This document shows positions 7,932 through 16,143 of a stretch of 22,161 nucleotides of DNA, one piece after another (the first letter of the stretch is position 1; each line of letters begins with the position of its first letter). Source of the stretch: a virus; IMG/VR virus record IMGVR_UViG_3300032085_000051, positions 1 through 22,161 of that record. One strand, given 5' to 3'. The position numbers and the translations under genes are program-made. Under the pieces are notes generated by a model. It had not been told where the DNA came from, made no database searches, and saw only the letters and a program-made list of their open reading frames with translations.

Positions 7932-8120
7932 TTATATACTCTCTGGTATCTGAAAGCAATAGGTATTTGCAGTTGCATCTGGTGATGGTTTAGTACTCAC
8001 TAATCGTTCTCGCATTGTAGTTGAAACTTTATTACAAGTCTTCCAATCGGGGAACAATGAATGGAAGGCTTGCACTTTCATGTCACCTTGAAAAGTCATA
8101 ATGAGTACTAAAACATACAT
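7932..8120 (-). CDS. Small protein with hydrophobic N-terminus (62 aa)
   Basis: Starts 'MYVLVLIMTFQGDMKVQAFH' after an AAGGAGAA site and lies 11 bp after the RNR stop. The first ~10 residues are hydrophobic but not followed by a convincing signal-peptidase site. Two cysteines (in 'DWKTCNK' and 'TYCFQI') could form a disulfide if the protein were exported. I recall short phage proteins of this general look (hydrophobic start, FPxxxxC) without known function. The ribosome-binding site and operon position support a real gene; the function is unknown. Confidence 0.6.
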   Translation of the reverse strand: MYVLVLIMTFQGDMKVQAFHSLFPDWKTCNKVSTTMRERLVSTKPSPDATANTYCFQIPESI

Positions 8121-8131
8121 GTGATTCTCCT

Positions 8132-10051
8132 TTATGTTAGATCTACTATTTCACACACATCACCAGTACAAGCCATAGTTTGCATTGCTACAGTGTTGTC
8201 TTCACTTTCGTAGGATGCAAGCTTAGTCCAATCAATAGTCTCTGGCATACAAGATAACAAAGTTTTGTAATCATGTTTACCTATTTCCTGATAGGGTGCT
8301 TGTTGATATGTATGTTCGTTATAAGGTAAGAAGGATACACCTGACATCTCGTCAAAGTATTTGTAAACAAATGCACCTACTTCAAACCACTCGTCTTTTT
8401 TAACATTAATTGTAACACTTGGCTTATGCTCACACCATGATCGTTGATAGGTCAACCACATTTCTAGTTGCTCGATAGCAGTCATGTCTGATGTAACGAC
8501 AGAACCTTTAGGTGATTGAATGGGAAAACTAAACACTGTTGTTTGATCTGGTTTCATTACACAAGGTTGACTAGGGATGCCTTGATCCTTCATAAACTGT
8601 GTTAACGGATCTTTATTATCACCACGCACAGTACGGATATAATAGGCACTGTGGCGAGCATGTATGCCAGAGGAACTATCCACCAGTTGTGAGACTGTTC
8701 CCGAAGGTTTGCAGCATGTAATTGCAGTAGCCACAGGTATACCAAGACGGTCAGCCCATTCAGCATTAGTAGATACACAAATCCCACGAAGATGTTCAAG
8801 AGTTTCCTCCAATCCTTTATTCTTCTTGGTCATCAGAGGATTATCCATTATCCCTGTGAGTGACACACCAAGCAGTCGTTCTTCTTCTGTATTTCTAGAC
8901 CACACCTTTCGCAAGTAGGGGAACTTAGTGTACGTAGATTGGATAGTTCCCAGAATTGTTGCCAGACGGACTTTTCGTTCAAGATCATCCACACTGTCTG
9001 TGGCACGTACAACAACTTCCGTAAGATTACAGAACTGATATGGACGAAGGATGATTTCACTGCAAGGATTAGTTCCAAACTCAAAGTCTGGATTACGTCT
9101 ACCATTCTTAGCAGCCTGTACTTTACTTGCTTGACGATTGAATACACCACGTTCTCCACTTCCTGACTCTACTAGTGCCATCCACTCTCGCATGAATGAA
9201 ACAGCATCTGGTTTTTCTGTGTAGCTAACACTGTTATTAGCTAAGGCACGTTGTGGATCATTCTCCCACCATGCACCTGACTTAGCATGACGCATACGAT
9301 CATCACTAAGGTTACTCAAAGAGATCATAGCTGACCTACGTACTCCACCAACAACTACTACTTCACCAATCTTACACATGATGTCATGGCACTCAATACT
9401 AGATAGCTTACGTCCTTGTGAAGATTTAAAAGTATTAATTACAAAGTTAAACAGATCTACCAAAGGTGCAGGGCCAGAAGCTCTACCACCAAACGTCTTT
9501 AGTTTAGCGCCAGCAGGTCGAACTTTAGATACATCCCATTTAGGTATTTCACCACTGTAAAGGAGTGCAATTAATTGTCGAAGACCCTTAGCCCAAGCTT
9601 CCTTGGAGTCACCCACGACAACAGTTGTGTCACTGTCAAACAACTTAGGAACTTCTGGAAGTTTACTGATGAACTGCCTCTCAACACTGAACCCGACACC
9701 AGTACCACACAAGAGAACGAACATAGCCTCATCGAAGGACTTAGGGTCATCTACGGGTAAGTAACTGCAGTTATACATACAAGTGTTATCACGATTAGCA
9801 GCAGGACCAGCAGTCATCATTGCTCTCATGCTAGGCATAACCTCTAAGCCTAAAATAGCTTGTTCTATTTGTTGTGCTATCTCCATGTTGTCTTCACTAG
9901 CACCACTATCAACTACAGGCTCAACCACATTATCCATGTAACGCCCTACTGTTTCATCCCATGACTCTCTTCGCCCTTCCTCTTCAAGCCATCGTGCATA
10001 TCGTGAGGTATGAATAAATGCTTGATAATCTGTTGGTAAATAATTGCTCAT
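8132..10051 (-). CDS. Class II (adenosylcobalamin-dependent) ribonucleotide reductase, monomeric type
   Basis: Converts ribonucleotides to deoxyribonucleotides using a B12-generated thiyl radical, independent of oxygen and without a second subunit. At 639 residues it is somewhat shorter than Lactobacillus leichmannii RTPR (739). Visible landmarks: 'DNTCMYNCSY' (Cys91/95, one matching the active-site reducing Cys), 'FVLLCGTGVGFSVE', the finger-loop 'NPCSE' (Asn328, Cys330 thiyl site, Glu332) and 'CNL' (Cys341, second reducing Cys), 'CCKPSGTVSQL' (about 446-456), and a C-terminal redox pair Cys628/Cys633. All key residues of the family seem present. The start overlaps the mazG stop (ATGA). Host-supplied or scavenged cobalamin would be required. 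The gene would recycle host nucleotides for phage DNA. Confidence 0.93.
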   Translation of the reverse strand: MSNYLPTDYQAFIHTSRYARWLEEEGRRESWDETVGRYMDNVVEPVVDSGASEDNMEIAQQIEQAILGLEVMPSMRAMMTAGPAANRDNTCMYNCSYLPVDDPKSFDEAMFVLLCGTGVGFSVERQFISKLPEVPKLFDSDTTVVVGDSKEAWAKGLRQLIALLYSGEIPKWDVSKVRPAGAKLKTFGGRASGPAPLVDLFNFVINTFKSSQGRKLSSIECHDIMCKIGEVVVVGGVRRSAMISLSNLSDDRMRHAKSGAWWENDPQRALANNSVSYTEKPDAVSFMREWMALVESGSGERGVFNRQASKVQAAKNGRRNPDFEFGTNPCSEIILRPYQFCNLTEVVVRATDSVDDLERKVRLATILGTIQSTYTKFPYLRKVWSRNTEEERLLGVSLTGIMDNPLMTKKNKGLEETLEHLRGICVSTNAEWADRLGIPVATAITCCKPSGTVSQLVDSSSGIHARHSAYYIRTVRGDNKDPLTQFMKDQGIPSQPCVMKPDQTTVFSFPIQSPKGSVVTSDMTAIEQLEMWLTYQRSWCEHKPSVTINVKKDEWFEVGAFVYKYFDEMSGVSFLPYNEHTYQQAPYQEIGKHDYKTLLSCMPETIDWTKLASYESEDNTVAMQTMACTGDVCEIVDLT

Positions 10052-10434
10052 CGGTTGTCACCACTTCCTTTTAATACACCACGTTGCTCTCTATCGTCTA
10101 GCTTTGCCATGTTCATTTCCATAATCTTACGTAAGTTACCGTTAAAAATATTTGATAATGCTACCGTATAAAACAACACATCACCAAGCTCTTTTAAAAC
10201 TTCATCGTCACTAAATTTATTTTTATCACGAAATAATTTCTTTATCTTTTCTGATACCTCTCCTGCCTCACCTACTAGCCCAAGTGTATTTTCTATTAAA
10301 CGGTCACGGCCTTTAGTAAAAATTTTATCCTCTACGAATTGGCTGTAAAAACGTACAGGATCTTTGTCATAGTCAGGGCTGTTTTGAAACATATCAAAAT
10401 ACCCAAAAGCTTCTAGGTCAGTCTTATTAATCAT
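10048..10434 (-). CDS. MazG-like nucleotide pyrophosphohydrolase
   Basis: A 128-residue all-alpha NTP pyrophosphohydrolase. The Mg-binding motifs are 'GEAGEVSEK' (Glu56-x2-Glu59) and 'ELGDVL' (Glu82-x2-Asp85). Phage MazG proteins hydrolyse (d)NTPs to monophosphates; the substrate here cannot be read from sequence. A GAGGT site precedes the start, which lies inside the end of the 56-residue gene, and the stop overlaps the RNR start (ATGA), so MazG and RNR are made together. Whether it cleans the nucleotide pool or feeds monophosphates into dNTP synthesis is open. Confidence 0.88.
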   Translation of the reverse strand: MINKTDLEAFGYFDMFQNSPDYDKDPVRFYSQFVEDKIFTKGRDRLIENTLGLVGEAGEVSEKIKKLFRDKNKFSDDEVLKELGDVLFYTVALSNIFNGNLRKIMEMNMAKLDDREQRGVLKGSGDNR

Positions 10435-10597
10435 TCGGTGTTACCTCACAGTTCTTTACGGTTATGTCATCTAAATCATACAAGCAATCCTGTATAAGTT
10501 CTTGGATCACTTCTATGTCATGTGTAATGCTTCTGTCTACTCCAAGAAAGTTTGCATCGGGATCTACTTTAATATTTACAGTAACCTCATAATGCAT
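10427..10597 (-). CDS. Small acidic protein of unknown function (56 aa)
   Basis: A short gene between the promoter at 10612-10639 and mazG. It begins 'MHYEVTVNIKVDPDANFLGV', with AGGAGT about 8 bases upstream of ATG, and continues '...IQELIQDCLYDLDDITVK' to a stop 8 bp inside mazG. The alternating pattern (beta strand, helix, beta strand) and acidic charge suggest a compact small domain. I recall similar short proteins in other phages without known function. It overlaps the mazG start, consistent with coupling. Confidence 0.65.
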   Translation of the reverse strand: MHYEVTVNIKVDPDANFLGVDRSITHDIEVIQELIQDCLYDLDDITVKNCEVTPND

Positions 10598-10611
10598 TTC
10601 GGAAACTCCTA

Positions 10612-10639
10612 GTTATACTCATTAAGAACTTCATGTCAA
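10612..10639 (-). promoter_or_regulatory. Sigma-70-like promoter for the mazG-RNR group
   Basis: On the - strand, TTGACA (10639-10634, perfect -35) is followed by a 16-base spacer and TATAAC (10617-10612, 5 of 6 to TATAAT). It overlaps the stop of the 77-residue gene upstream and lies 15 bases before the 56-residue gene's ATG, so the leader would be very short. It would give the nucleotide-metabolism genes their own host-polymerase promoter. Confidence 0.6.
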
Positions 10640-10869
10640 TCACCAACTTCAAGTTCTATCGGCTCAATATTTTTTGAAAAATATTTTACCATTTCATAAG
10701 CCTCGTTAAAGCTATCAAAAAAATACTCTACGTCTTCTACCTTACCATCCACCTCTACCTTACACAGATTAAAATGTATCCCATCTATATCAGGGTGATC
10801 AAAAGGGTACGGTCCAGATATAACATCCCAGATCTTAACTGGCTTTTCTCTAAGGTCACTGTTTACCAT
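10636..10869 (-). CDS. Small protein of unknown function (77 aa)
   Basis: A 77-residue acidic protein with mixed beta/alpha look: 'PVKIWDVISGPYPFDHPDID', then 'FNLCKVEVDGKVEDVEYFFD' and a helix ending in 'IEPIELEVGD'. AGGAATAAAG precedes the start, which overlaps the upstream nuclease gene by 14 bp. No family is recognised. It sits between a resolvase-like nuclease and the mazG promoter. The stop TGA lies inside the -35 element of that promoter. Confidence 0.6.
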   Translation of the reverse strand: MVNSDLREKPVKIWDVISGPYPFDHPDIDGIHFNLCKVEVDGKVEDVEYFFDSFNEAYEMVKYFSKNIEPIELEVGD

Positions 10870-11206
10870 CTTTATTCCTAAGCAATTCTATGTAGTGATC
10901 TAACTCAGTTACTACTAACCATTTTTGTCTGTCTGAACGATAGAAAACTACAGGTGGATTATCTGTGTGGTTGGTTGCTTGTGTCATCCAAGTGTACACT
11001 GTTTTTAATGCTGACTTTCTCCTTTTAACTTCTATTGATATTGGTATTAACTTACGTGCTGCTGGTGACAATTGTATATCAGCACCAGTATCACCCATGA
11101 CAGTTGATTTAATATCGTCAGGCTCAAGCTCAGGAAATGCTTTTAGTAAAGCATCCCTGATCTCTTGCTGGCCTAACCTGCCCTTCTGTTTACCTTGCTT
11201 ACTCAA
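10856..11206 (-). CDS. Small PD-(D/E)XK nuclease, resolvase / endonuclease I-like
   Basis: A 116-residue basic protein. A conserved-looking acidic residue in 'GQQEIRDAL' (Glu15), 'DTGADIQLS' (Asp43) and 'ISIEVKRR' (Glu59-x-Lys61) give the E...D...E-x-K active site; the order and rough spacing resemble T7 endonuclease I (Glu20, Asp55, Glu65, Lys67), which resolves branched DNA and breaks host DNA. It follows the exonuclease gene among replication genes, as in T7-like phages. The start appears to be TTG overlapping the exonuclease stop (TTGA): an in-frame stop lies just upstream, and the first internal ATG would lose Glu15. No strong ribosome-binding site is seen, so it probably depends on coupling. 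Confidence 0.75.
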   Translation of the reverse strand: MSKQGKQKGRLGQQEIRDALLKAFPELEPDDIKSTVMGDTGADIQLSPAARKLIPISIEVKRRKSALKTVYTWMTQATNHTDNPPVVFYRSDRQKWLVVTELDHYIELLRNKDGKQ

Positions 11207-12057
11207 TCTATTAACTCAGGTACTTTAGGTTTCTTAACCACATCAATCAAGTACTCCTTACGTCCACCAGAATATTGAAACACTCTTGCTTCAGGCCAAC
11301 AGATCTTTCGATACTCACAACCTGAACAAGCAAAAGATAACTTAGTATTTTCTGATGTGTCTGACTGTGGAATAGGTGCTATTCGTTCCTCTGGTAAATC
11401 ACCAGACACAACCTCTTGTATTTTCTTAACCTCTTGTTCTTTATTTTTTAGTTCATTAGTGAAGTCGTAGGTATCTAAGACTAATTCAAAACTGTCCTTC
11501 TGTACGACAAGAAAAGCACCACGTTTTTTATCTGTTACAAGTGGATCATCTTTACCTGCATATACATACGAACTTAACTGACTTATGTAACCATAAGGAT
11601 CATCATCCCTAAGTACATGGTTCTTAAACTTTTGCATTCCATATCGTGATGCAGACTTAACATCTATTGTCATACCATCAATGACTGCATCCCTGTGACC
11701 CTTGATGCCGTGAACAGATAAACGATCCTGCTCACCTTGAACATCATGCCCTGCAGCTTTTGCAAGTGCAAGGACAAGAGTTTCTAAAAGATCCCCGTAA
11801 AAGAAAAGACCAAGTAACTGAGGCTTTAATGGTGCAGCTTCTTCTGTTTTATTTATTCTATACCAAGTCTTTCTTTTACAGGGTGAACCCACAGAGGATA
11901 AACTTAAATATCCTCTGGGCTTCTGAGGTTCCTTAAACCTATCGTGTGCAACGTTTGCTATGTTACGTGATAAGTATTCCGTAATTGTTCTATCCCACCC
12001 ACCCTTTCCTTCAATTACAGAATAAATATCTTCGACTAATGTATTTATGTTAGGCAT
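11203..12057 (-). CDS. RecB/Cas4-like exonuclease with probable iron-sulfur cluster
   Basis: A 284-residue PD-(D/E)XK nuclease. The catalytic residues are His121 and Asp123 in 'GHRDAVIDG', Asp132 and Lys134 in 'IDVKS', and the downstream 'YISQLSSYVYAG' Q-x3-Y helix typical of RecB/Cas4 nucleases. Four cysteines, Cys60 in 'SPCKRKTW' and Cys244/247/253 in 'CSGCEYRKIC', are arranged as in the Cas4/AddB type 4Fe-4S clusters that clamp the nuclease domain. In T7-like phages the corresponding exonuclease position (gp6) degrades host DNA and trims replication intermediates; this protein probably fills that role with a different enzyme. AAGGAGTAG precedes ATG. It follows ssb and overlaps the resolvase-like gene. 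Confidence 0.85.
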   Translation of the reverse strand: MPNINTLVEDIYSVIEGKGGWDRTITEYLSRNIANVAHDRFKEPQKPRGYLSLSSVGSPCKRKTWYRINKTEEAAPLKPQLLGLFFYGDLLETLVLALAKAAGHDVQGEQDRLSVHGIKGHRDAVIDGMTIDVKSASRYGMQKFKNHVLRDDDPYGYISQLSSYVYAGKDDPLVTDKKRGAFLVVQKDSFELVLDTYDFTNELKNKEQEVKKIQEVVSGDLPEERIAPIPQSDTSENTKLSFACSGCEYRKICWPEARVFQYSGGRKEYLIDVVKKPKVPELID

Positions 12058-12068
12058 AAATCTACTCC

Positions 12069-12608
12069 TTAAAATGGAATTTCTTCTGAGGCAAGTTCAA
12101 CATTATTAGTTTGTGCAGCAGCTACACTTCCTGATGTAATGTCCTTAGTAAAAGGATCAGGCCCAGAGCTACCACCTGTACCATCAAATGATACATGCTT
12201 CATAACCTTAACACGTTCAAGTCGTGTGGTTACAGTACTATACTGTTTATTCTTGTAGATGTCTAACTCTACCAGAACTTCTGAACCATTACCGATTGGA
12301 CCATCAGTGTCAAAATCCCAAGCAGTACCGTCTGGTTTGTACACTGCAGGTGCTCCACCATCCCAATCATTGGGGGTTTCAAACTTACGTGTAAACTTAA
12401 AGGCACGTCCTCGTCCTTCTGGATCATCCTTACCTGCTGACATACAGCCTGATGCTTTAACACGGTCAGTGTTATCTTGATCAAGAATCATCTCAATCGT
12501 ACACCGCCCATTAGTGTCTTGCCACTGCCCTTGATACCCATCAAGGTCACGGTTCTGTTCAAATACTTTTGCCCATTGAGCAATACCTGTTACTGTAATT
12601 TTAGCCAT
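12069..12608 (-). CDS. ssb: Single-stranded DNA-binding protein (T7 gp2.5-like role)
   Basis: A 179-residue protein placed between polymerase and exonuclease. The first ~140 residues have the alternating beta-strand, aromatic and basic look of an OB-fold domain ('YQGQWQDTNGRCTIEMIL', 'GRAFKFTRKFETPNDW'). A Gly/Ser/Pro-rich linker leads to an acidic tail ending 'ELASEEIPF', strikingly like the DDDIPF tip of bacterial SSB that recruits partner enzymes. It should coat exposed single strands and stimulate polymerase and helicase. AGGAG precedes the start. It has its own promoter-like sequence upstream (12637-12666) carrying a dyad. Confidence 0.75.
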   Translation of the reverse strand: MAKITVTGIAQWAKVFEQNRDLDGYQGQWQDTNGRCTIEMILDQDNTDRVKASGCMSAGKDDPEGRGRAFKFTRKFETPNDWDGGAPAVYKPDGTAWDFDTDGPIGNGSEVLVELDIYKNKQYSTVTTRLERVKVMKHVSFDGTGGSSGPDPFTKDITSGSVAAAQTNNVELASEEIPF

Positions 12609-12636
12609 TAGCTACTCCTATAAAGTTTAGAATTGA

Positions 12637-12666
12637 ATTGTAGCATGTATTAAAAAGAACATGCAA
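12637..12666 (-). promoter_or_regulatory. Sigma-70-like promoter for ssb and downstream genes, with internal dyad
   Basis: On the - strand: TTGCAT (12666-12661), an 18-base spacer ending in TGC (extended -10), then TACAAT (12642-12637). It lies in the 65-bp gap between polymerase and ssb. An inverted repeat, GCATGT/ACATGC (12643-12648 and 12659-12664), occupies both ends of the spacer and would put a repressor-sized dyad between -10 and -35. Confidence 0.5.
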
Positions 12667-12673
12667 GAACTTT

Positions 12674-14503
12674 TTAGTGTATCTCGGAATATTTATTTCC
12701 GAACTGCACATCAATACCTAGATCAACATTAAGTTTTAACTCCTTATTTAGTTTATTAATAGCATTAACAAGCCTACGTTGATGGTGTTCTTCATGTCCT
12801 TTTTTAACAAGGTTAATTGATTCATCATGGAACTGACCTACGATATTAGGTCTTGCTATACGATAGTAAGCTACCCACTTATCAAAACAGTAAGCACCTG
12901 TAGATTGGTTGAGTGTAGAGAATACATCCTTTTCATATCGAAGAGTATGCCAGAACTTACTGACAGGATTTTGTACCCACATCTGTCCATTGATAAGCTT
13001 CACTTTCTTTAAGTTGTCTGCAGCAAACTCTGCGACAGACCAGTTACGTTCCCAGTATGCATTCAAAAGCTTCTTAGCTTCTTGCTCTGTCATACCAGTT
13101 TCTCTTGATAGTTTTGCTGCACCAACCCCGTAAGTTGCAGAATAGTTAACTACTTTGTAGTTTTTACGTAGTGCTTTCAAACATACTTGACCTGAGTTAT
13201 GCTTGTCTATGTCGGATTGTGTTACTGCACCAGCATGTTTAGCTAAGTCTAAGTGTGGATCAAACCCCTCTTGCGACATCTCTTCTACATACTTAGGGTC
13301 GTATGGTTTCATATAGTGTCGTTTGGTTGTGTCTTCAAGTGATGTCATATCAGCACCACATAATACATAACCTTCTGGTGCTACAAGACAACCACGTATT
13401 TCTTTACCCCAAGGTTTATCTATGCCCGGAAGATTTACTAAAGGCTTTTTATGTTTAAACCTTAGTGTATTAGTAAGACCTTCAATTTCTGCCTTAACAT
13501 AACCATTAACTTCACAATCTAACATACCCTTAAATATTCCAAGCCTGTGTTGAATAACGGTAAGGCCATCAAGTACATTAACTGTAGGGTTAGCATCAAT
13601 TAATAGTTTAACTGAGTTAGTAAGCTCACCATTCCTTCGTACCTGTGGTATCTTACGATCCTCAACAAACTTAAACGTACAAGGCTTCCAACCTAGATCA
13701 AACAGCCATGCCTTTACCTGATCACTGGACTTAGGGTTAGGCTCTTCAACTCCTTTTACTATTTCTATTTCACCGATATAGTCAGAGGGATGCATATGCT
13801 CCTGAAGTAAAGCATTCCATTCAGCACCTTGTTTAGATAGTGATCCATCTTTTTTATGCATTACCTTTGGCTTTGACTTCTTTCTAAACAAAGTACGCAT
13901 TGGCATTACTGTTTTTAACTCAGTAATCTTTTGATCCTGTTCAGCTTTTAGTTTAGCTACACAATCCTCAGCAAGATCAACATCAAGTTTCCATCCACTA
14001 TCTTCTGCAGCATAAGCACATTTCATTTTAAATGTAAGGTACTGCAAGAACCTATCAAGGTTAGACTTGTCTTTGTAAACCATCATAAATCTTTGGATAA
14101 GATTTTCCCAAAGTCTTTTAGTTATTTTAACATCTTCTTGACATCTATGTATGTACTCTTCTTGAGATAAGTTTACCCAATCATTTATTTCAGGTTTGGG
14201 TACACCAAAGTCTTCACCAAAAGACTCAAGACTATGCTTGGGTCTATCAGTATTAATTACCCATGACATAGGTAATGTATCATATAACTTAGCTTTGATC
14301 TTAATACCTAAGATCTTTTCTAGTAATGGTACATCATAACGTACAATGTTATGACCTATCAAAACTTTTTGATTAAGTAATATATTTCTCATTGCATCGT
14401 AGTCACCTGTCGAGCACATAGGTAGTCCATCCTTAGTGAACGACATGCAATGAATCTTAGTAGCCTCATCTAAGAGGCCATCAGCTTCTACATCAAATAT
14501 CAT
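12674..14503 (-). CDS. Family A DNA polymerase (T7-like, with 3'-5' exonuclease)
   Basis: A 609-residue replicative polymerase. The proofreading domain shows 'FDVEADGL' (Asp4, Glu6), 'IGHNIVRYDVPLL' (Asp57) and 'CQEDVKITK' (Asp124), though the usual Tyr four residues before Asp124 is Arg. The polymerase domain shows motif A 'GADMTSLEDTTKRHYM' (Asp385, Glu390), motif B from Arg446 (Lys450, Tyr454, Tyr458, Gly459) and motif C 'QFHDESIN' (His559-Asp560-Glu561). Motif A is unusual: the position of E. coli Arg712 is Thr392. The residue matching E. coli Phe762 is Tyr454, as in T7. No 5'-nuclease domain is present, as expected for a phage replicase; host thioredoxin use cannot be judged. The start overlaps the helicase stop (TAATG) behind AGGTGG. 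Confidence 0.93.
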   Translation of the reverse strand: MIFDVEADGLLDEATKIHCMSFTKDGLPMCSTGDYDAMRNILLNQKVLIGHNIVRYDVPLLEKILGIKIKAKLYDTLPMSWVINTDRPKHSLESFGEDFGVPKPEINDWVNLSQEEYIHRCQEDVKITKRLWENLIQRFMMVYKDKSNLDRFLQYLTFKMKCAYAAEDSGWKLDVDLAEDCVAKLKAEQDQKITELKTVMPMRTLFRKKSKPKVMHKKDGSLSKQGAEWNALLQEHMHPSDYIGEIEIVKGVEEPNPKSSDQVKAWLFDLGWKPCTFKFVEDRKIPQVRRNGELTNSVKLLIDANPTVNVLDGLTVIQHRLGIFKGMLDCEVNGYVKAEIEGLTNTLRFKHKKPLVNLPGIDKPWGKEIRGCLVAPEGYVLCGADMTSLEDTTKRHYMKPYDPKYVEEMSQEGFDPHLDLAKHAGAVTQSDIDKHNSGQVCLKALRKNYKVVNYSATYGVGAAKLSRETGMTEQEAKKLLNAYWERNWSVAEFAADNLKKVKLINGQMWVQNPVSKFWHTLRYEKDVFSTLNQSTGAYCFDKWVAYYRIARPNIVGQFHDESINLVKKGHEEHHQRRLVNAINKLNKELKLNVDLGIDVQFGNKYSEIH

Positions 14504-16101
14504 TACGCCACCTGTGATTCTTGTGTAAACAAATCCTCTCTCAGTATGGTTGTTGTTGGATCATAGTATACTGATCCAGCCCTACCTAACTTAGCAAAGG
14601 GTCTATTCTTATCTACAATAAAGGTTGTTGTGTTCTGTTCTACTTCGTCCTCACTCTCTGCTGTACGTTCTAACTTGATACAGATGATTGCTTCTTCCTC
14701 AAGTGAAGCAGCATATTTGGTACGTCCATCGTCATTGACCTGAGAGATAAAGATCACACCAATGTTTAGCTCCTTGGCTAACTGAGCCATACGTGAGCCT
14801 AGTGTAGTCAGTGTACTGGTAGCACCATCTACACCTGAGTTAGATAGGTAGGCTAGGCGTTGTACATGGTCAATGAATATGTAACCAGCACCATACACTG
14901 TAACAGCTAGACGTACATAATCGAGAAGCTTGAGTGGATCATCGTGTGACATCATCTCAAAGATGATTGTCTTCTCACCCTTGGTTGCAATCTTAGCAGC
15001 CTCAATGACGTTCTGTTCTGACACGTTGTTGTTGGCAGCATCCTCTTTAGTCCTGACGTTTACGCCTAGATGATACGTAGCCATAGCACGGTAGGTAGTA
15101 GACTTCATCTCTTCCATGTGCAGCATAGCTACTGATGTCTCACCATTGTTGAGCAAGCCTGTCTCAAAGTATCTAATCACCTCAGTCTTACCAGTACCAC
15201 GAGGGGCTTTGATGAATGTCAGTCCACCCTTAACCATACCACGGATCTTTTCATCCAAGCCAGTGTGACCTGTTGGTACGTACTCATATGGATTTTCATT
15301 CTTGATAGCTGCTTCTACATCAGCATCAGAACAAAAGAAATTCTCTGGTGTGTAACGTTGTGGTGATCGTGCAGCCCACATAAGCTTCTCATGCTTGCCT
15401 GTCTCAAGGAACTCATTAGCATCCTTGCACTCTGTCATAGGTACGTAGTAAAACTTTTCTGGAAATGCCTGATACAATTTATCAGCAGCCCTACGTCCAG
15501 CATCATCAAGCTCACCTGCATACACAATCTCTTTGAATGATGATAAGTATTTTACATTGTGCTTGATAAACTTCTCACCAATAGATGCAGAAGGTAGTGA
15601 CTTAACAGGGAATGTCTTACCAAGTATCTGATATAAACTAGCAGCATCAAACTCACCCTCTGTGAGATATATACGTTTACCTGTACCAGCATTGAACTCA
15701 GGGCCAAACAGGTGGTTCATACCTAGACCACGATCTTTTACCCATGACTTTGATTTGTCATTACACATACGATATTTAATAGTATGTGGGTACTTGTATG
15801 CATACCGTACATCCTCACCATTAGGGCCTGTTTGTATTTGTATGCCATATAGTTTGCACACATCAGTATCAATACCTCTGATGCCATCATACTTAACACC
15901 AGTGACTTGTATATTTTGTGGTTGGATACGTTCTTTCAAGGGGTACTCCTGTTTAACCCAATCAAATGTAGTGGGCATGTTCTTCATTGGGTATGCCCTA
16001 CTGCATGAGTGACAGTGACCGTAGCCATCATCATTCCAGTTGAATGCATCCGAAGAACTGCAGTCTTCATAGGGGCATGGTGAATGTGGATTATCTGACA
16101 T
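14503..16101 (-). CDS. T7 gp4-like bifunctional primase-helicase
   Basis: A 532-residue protein with three parts. An N-terminal zinc ribbon has Cys9, Cys14, Cys30 and Cys33. A TOPRIM primase core has 'LTEGEFDAASL' (Glu148) and 'AGELDDAGRRAA' (Glu197, Asp199, Asp200). A C-terminal RecA-like DnaB-type helicase has the Walker A loop 'APRGTGKTE' (Lys305, Thr306), Walker B 'GYIFIDHVQ' (Asp411) and the downstream 'ISQVND' helicase motif. It unwinds DNA at the fork and makes primers for the polymerase encoded by the next, translationally coupled gene. AAGGAAAAAC precedes ATG. A sigma-70-like promoter lies about 45-70 bp upstream. Length agrees with the family (T7 gp4, 566 aa). Confidence 0.93.
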   Translation of the reverse strand: MSDNPHSPCPYEDCSSSDAFNWNDDGYGHCHSCSRAYPMKNMPTTFDWVKQEYPLKERIQPQNIQVTGVKYDGIRGIDTDVCKLYGIQIQTGPNGEDVRYAYKYPHTIKYRMCNDKSKSWVKDRGLGMNHLFGPEFNAGTGKRIYLTEGEFDAASLYQILGKTFPVKSLPSASIGEKFIKHNVKYLSSFKEIVYAGELDDAGRRAADKLYQAFPEKFYYVPMTECKDANEFLETGKHEKLMWAARSPQRYTPENFFCSDADVEAAIKNENPYEYVPTGHTGLDEKIRGMVKGGLTFIKAPRGTGKTEVIRYFETGLLNNGETSVAMLHMEEMKSTTYRAMATYHLGVNVRTKEDAANNNVSEQNVIEAAKIATKGEKTIIFEMMSHDDPLKLLDYVRLAVTVYGAGYIFIDHVQRLAYLSNSGVDGATSTLTTLGSRMAQLAKELNIGVIFISQVNDDGRTKYAASLEEEAIICIKLERTAESEDEVEQNTTTFIVDKNRPFAKLGRAGSVYYDPTTTILREDLFTQESQVA

Positions 16102-16143
16102 TTGTTTTTCCTTTTACAAAAGGTTTAATAATTCTGAAAGCCA

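Noticed and set aside
12684-12702. TCGGAA/TTCCGA inverted repeat at the end of the polymerase gene, sharing TCTCGGAAT with the 23-bp elements
   Set aside because: It lies in coding sequence, has a 7-base spacer and matches the elements only in one half; probably chance.
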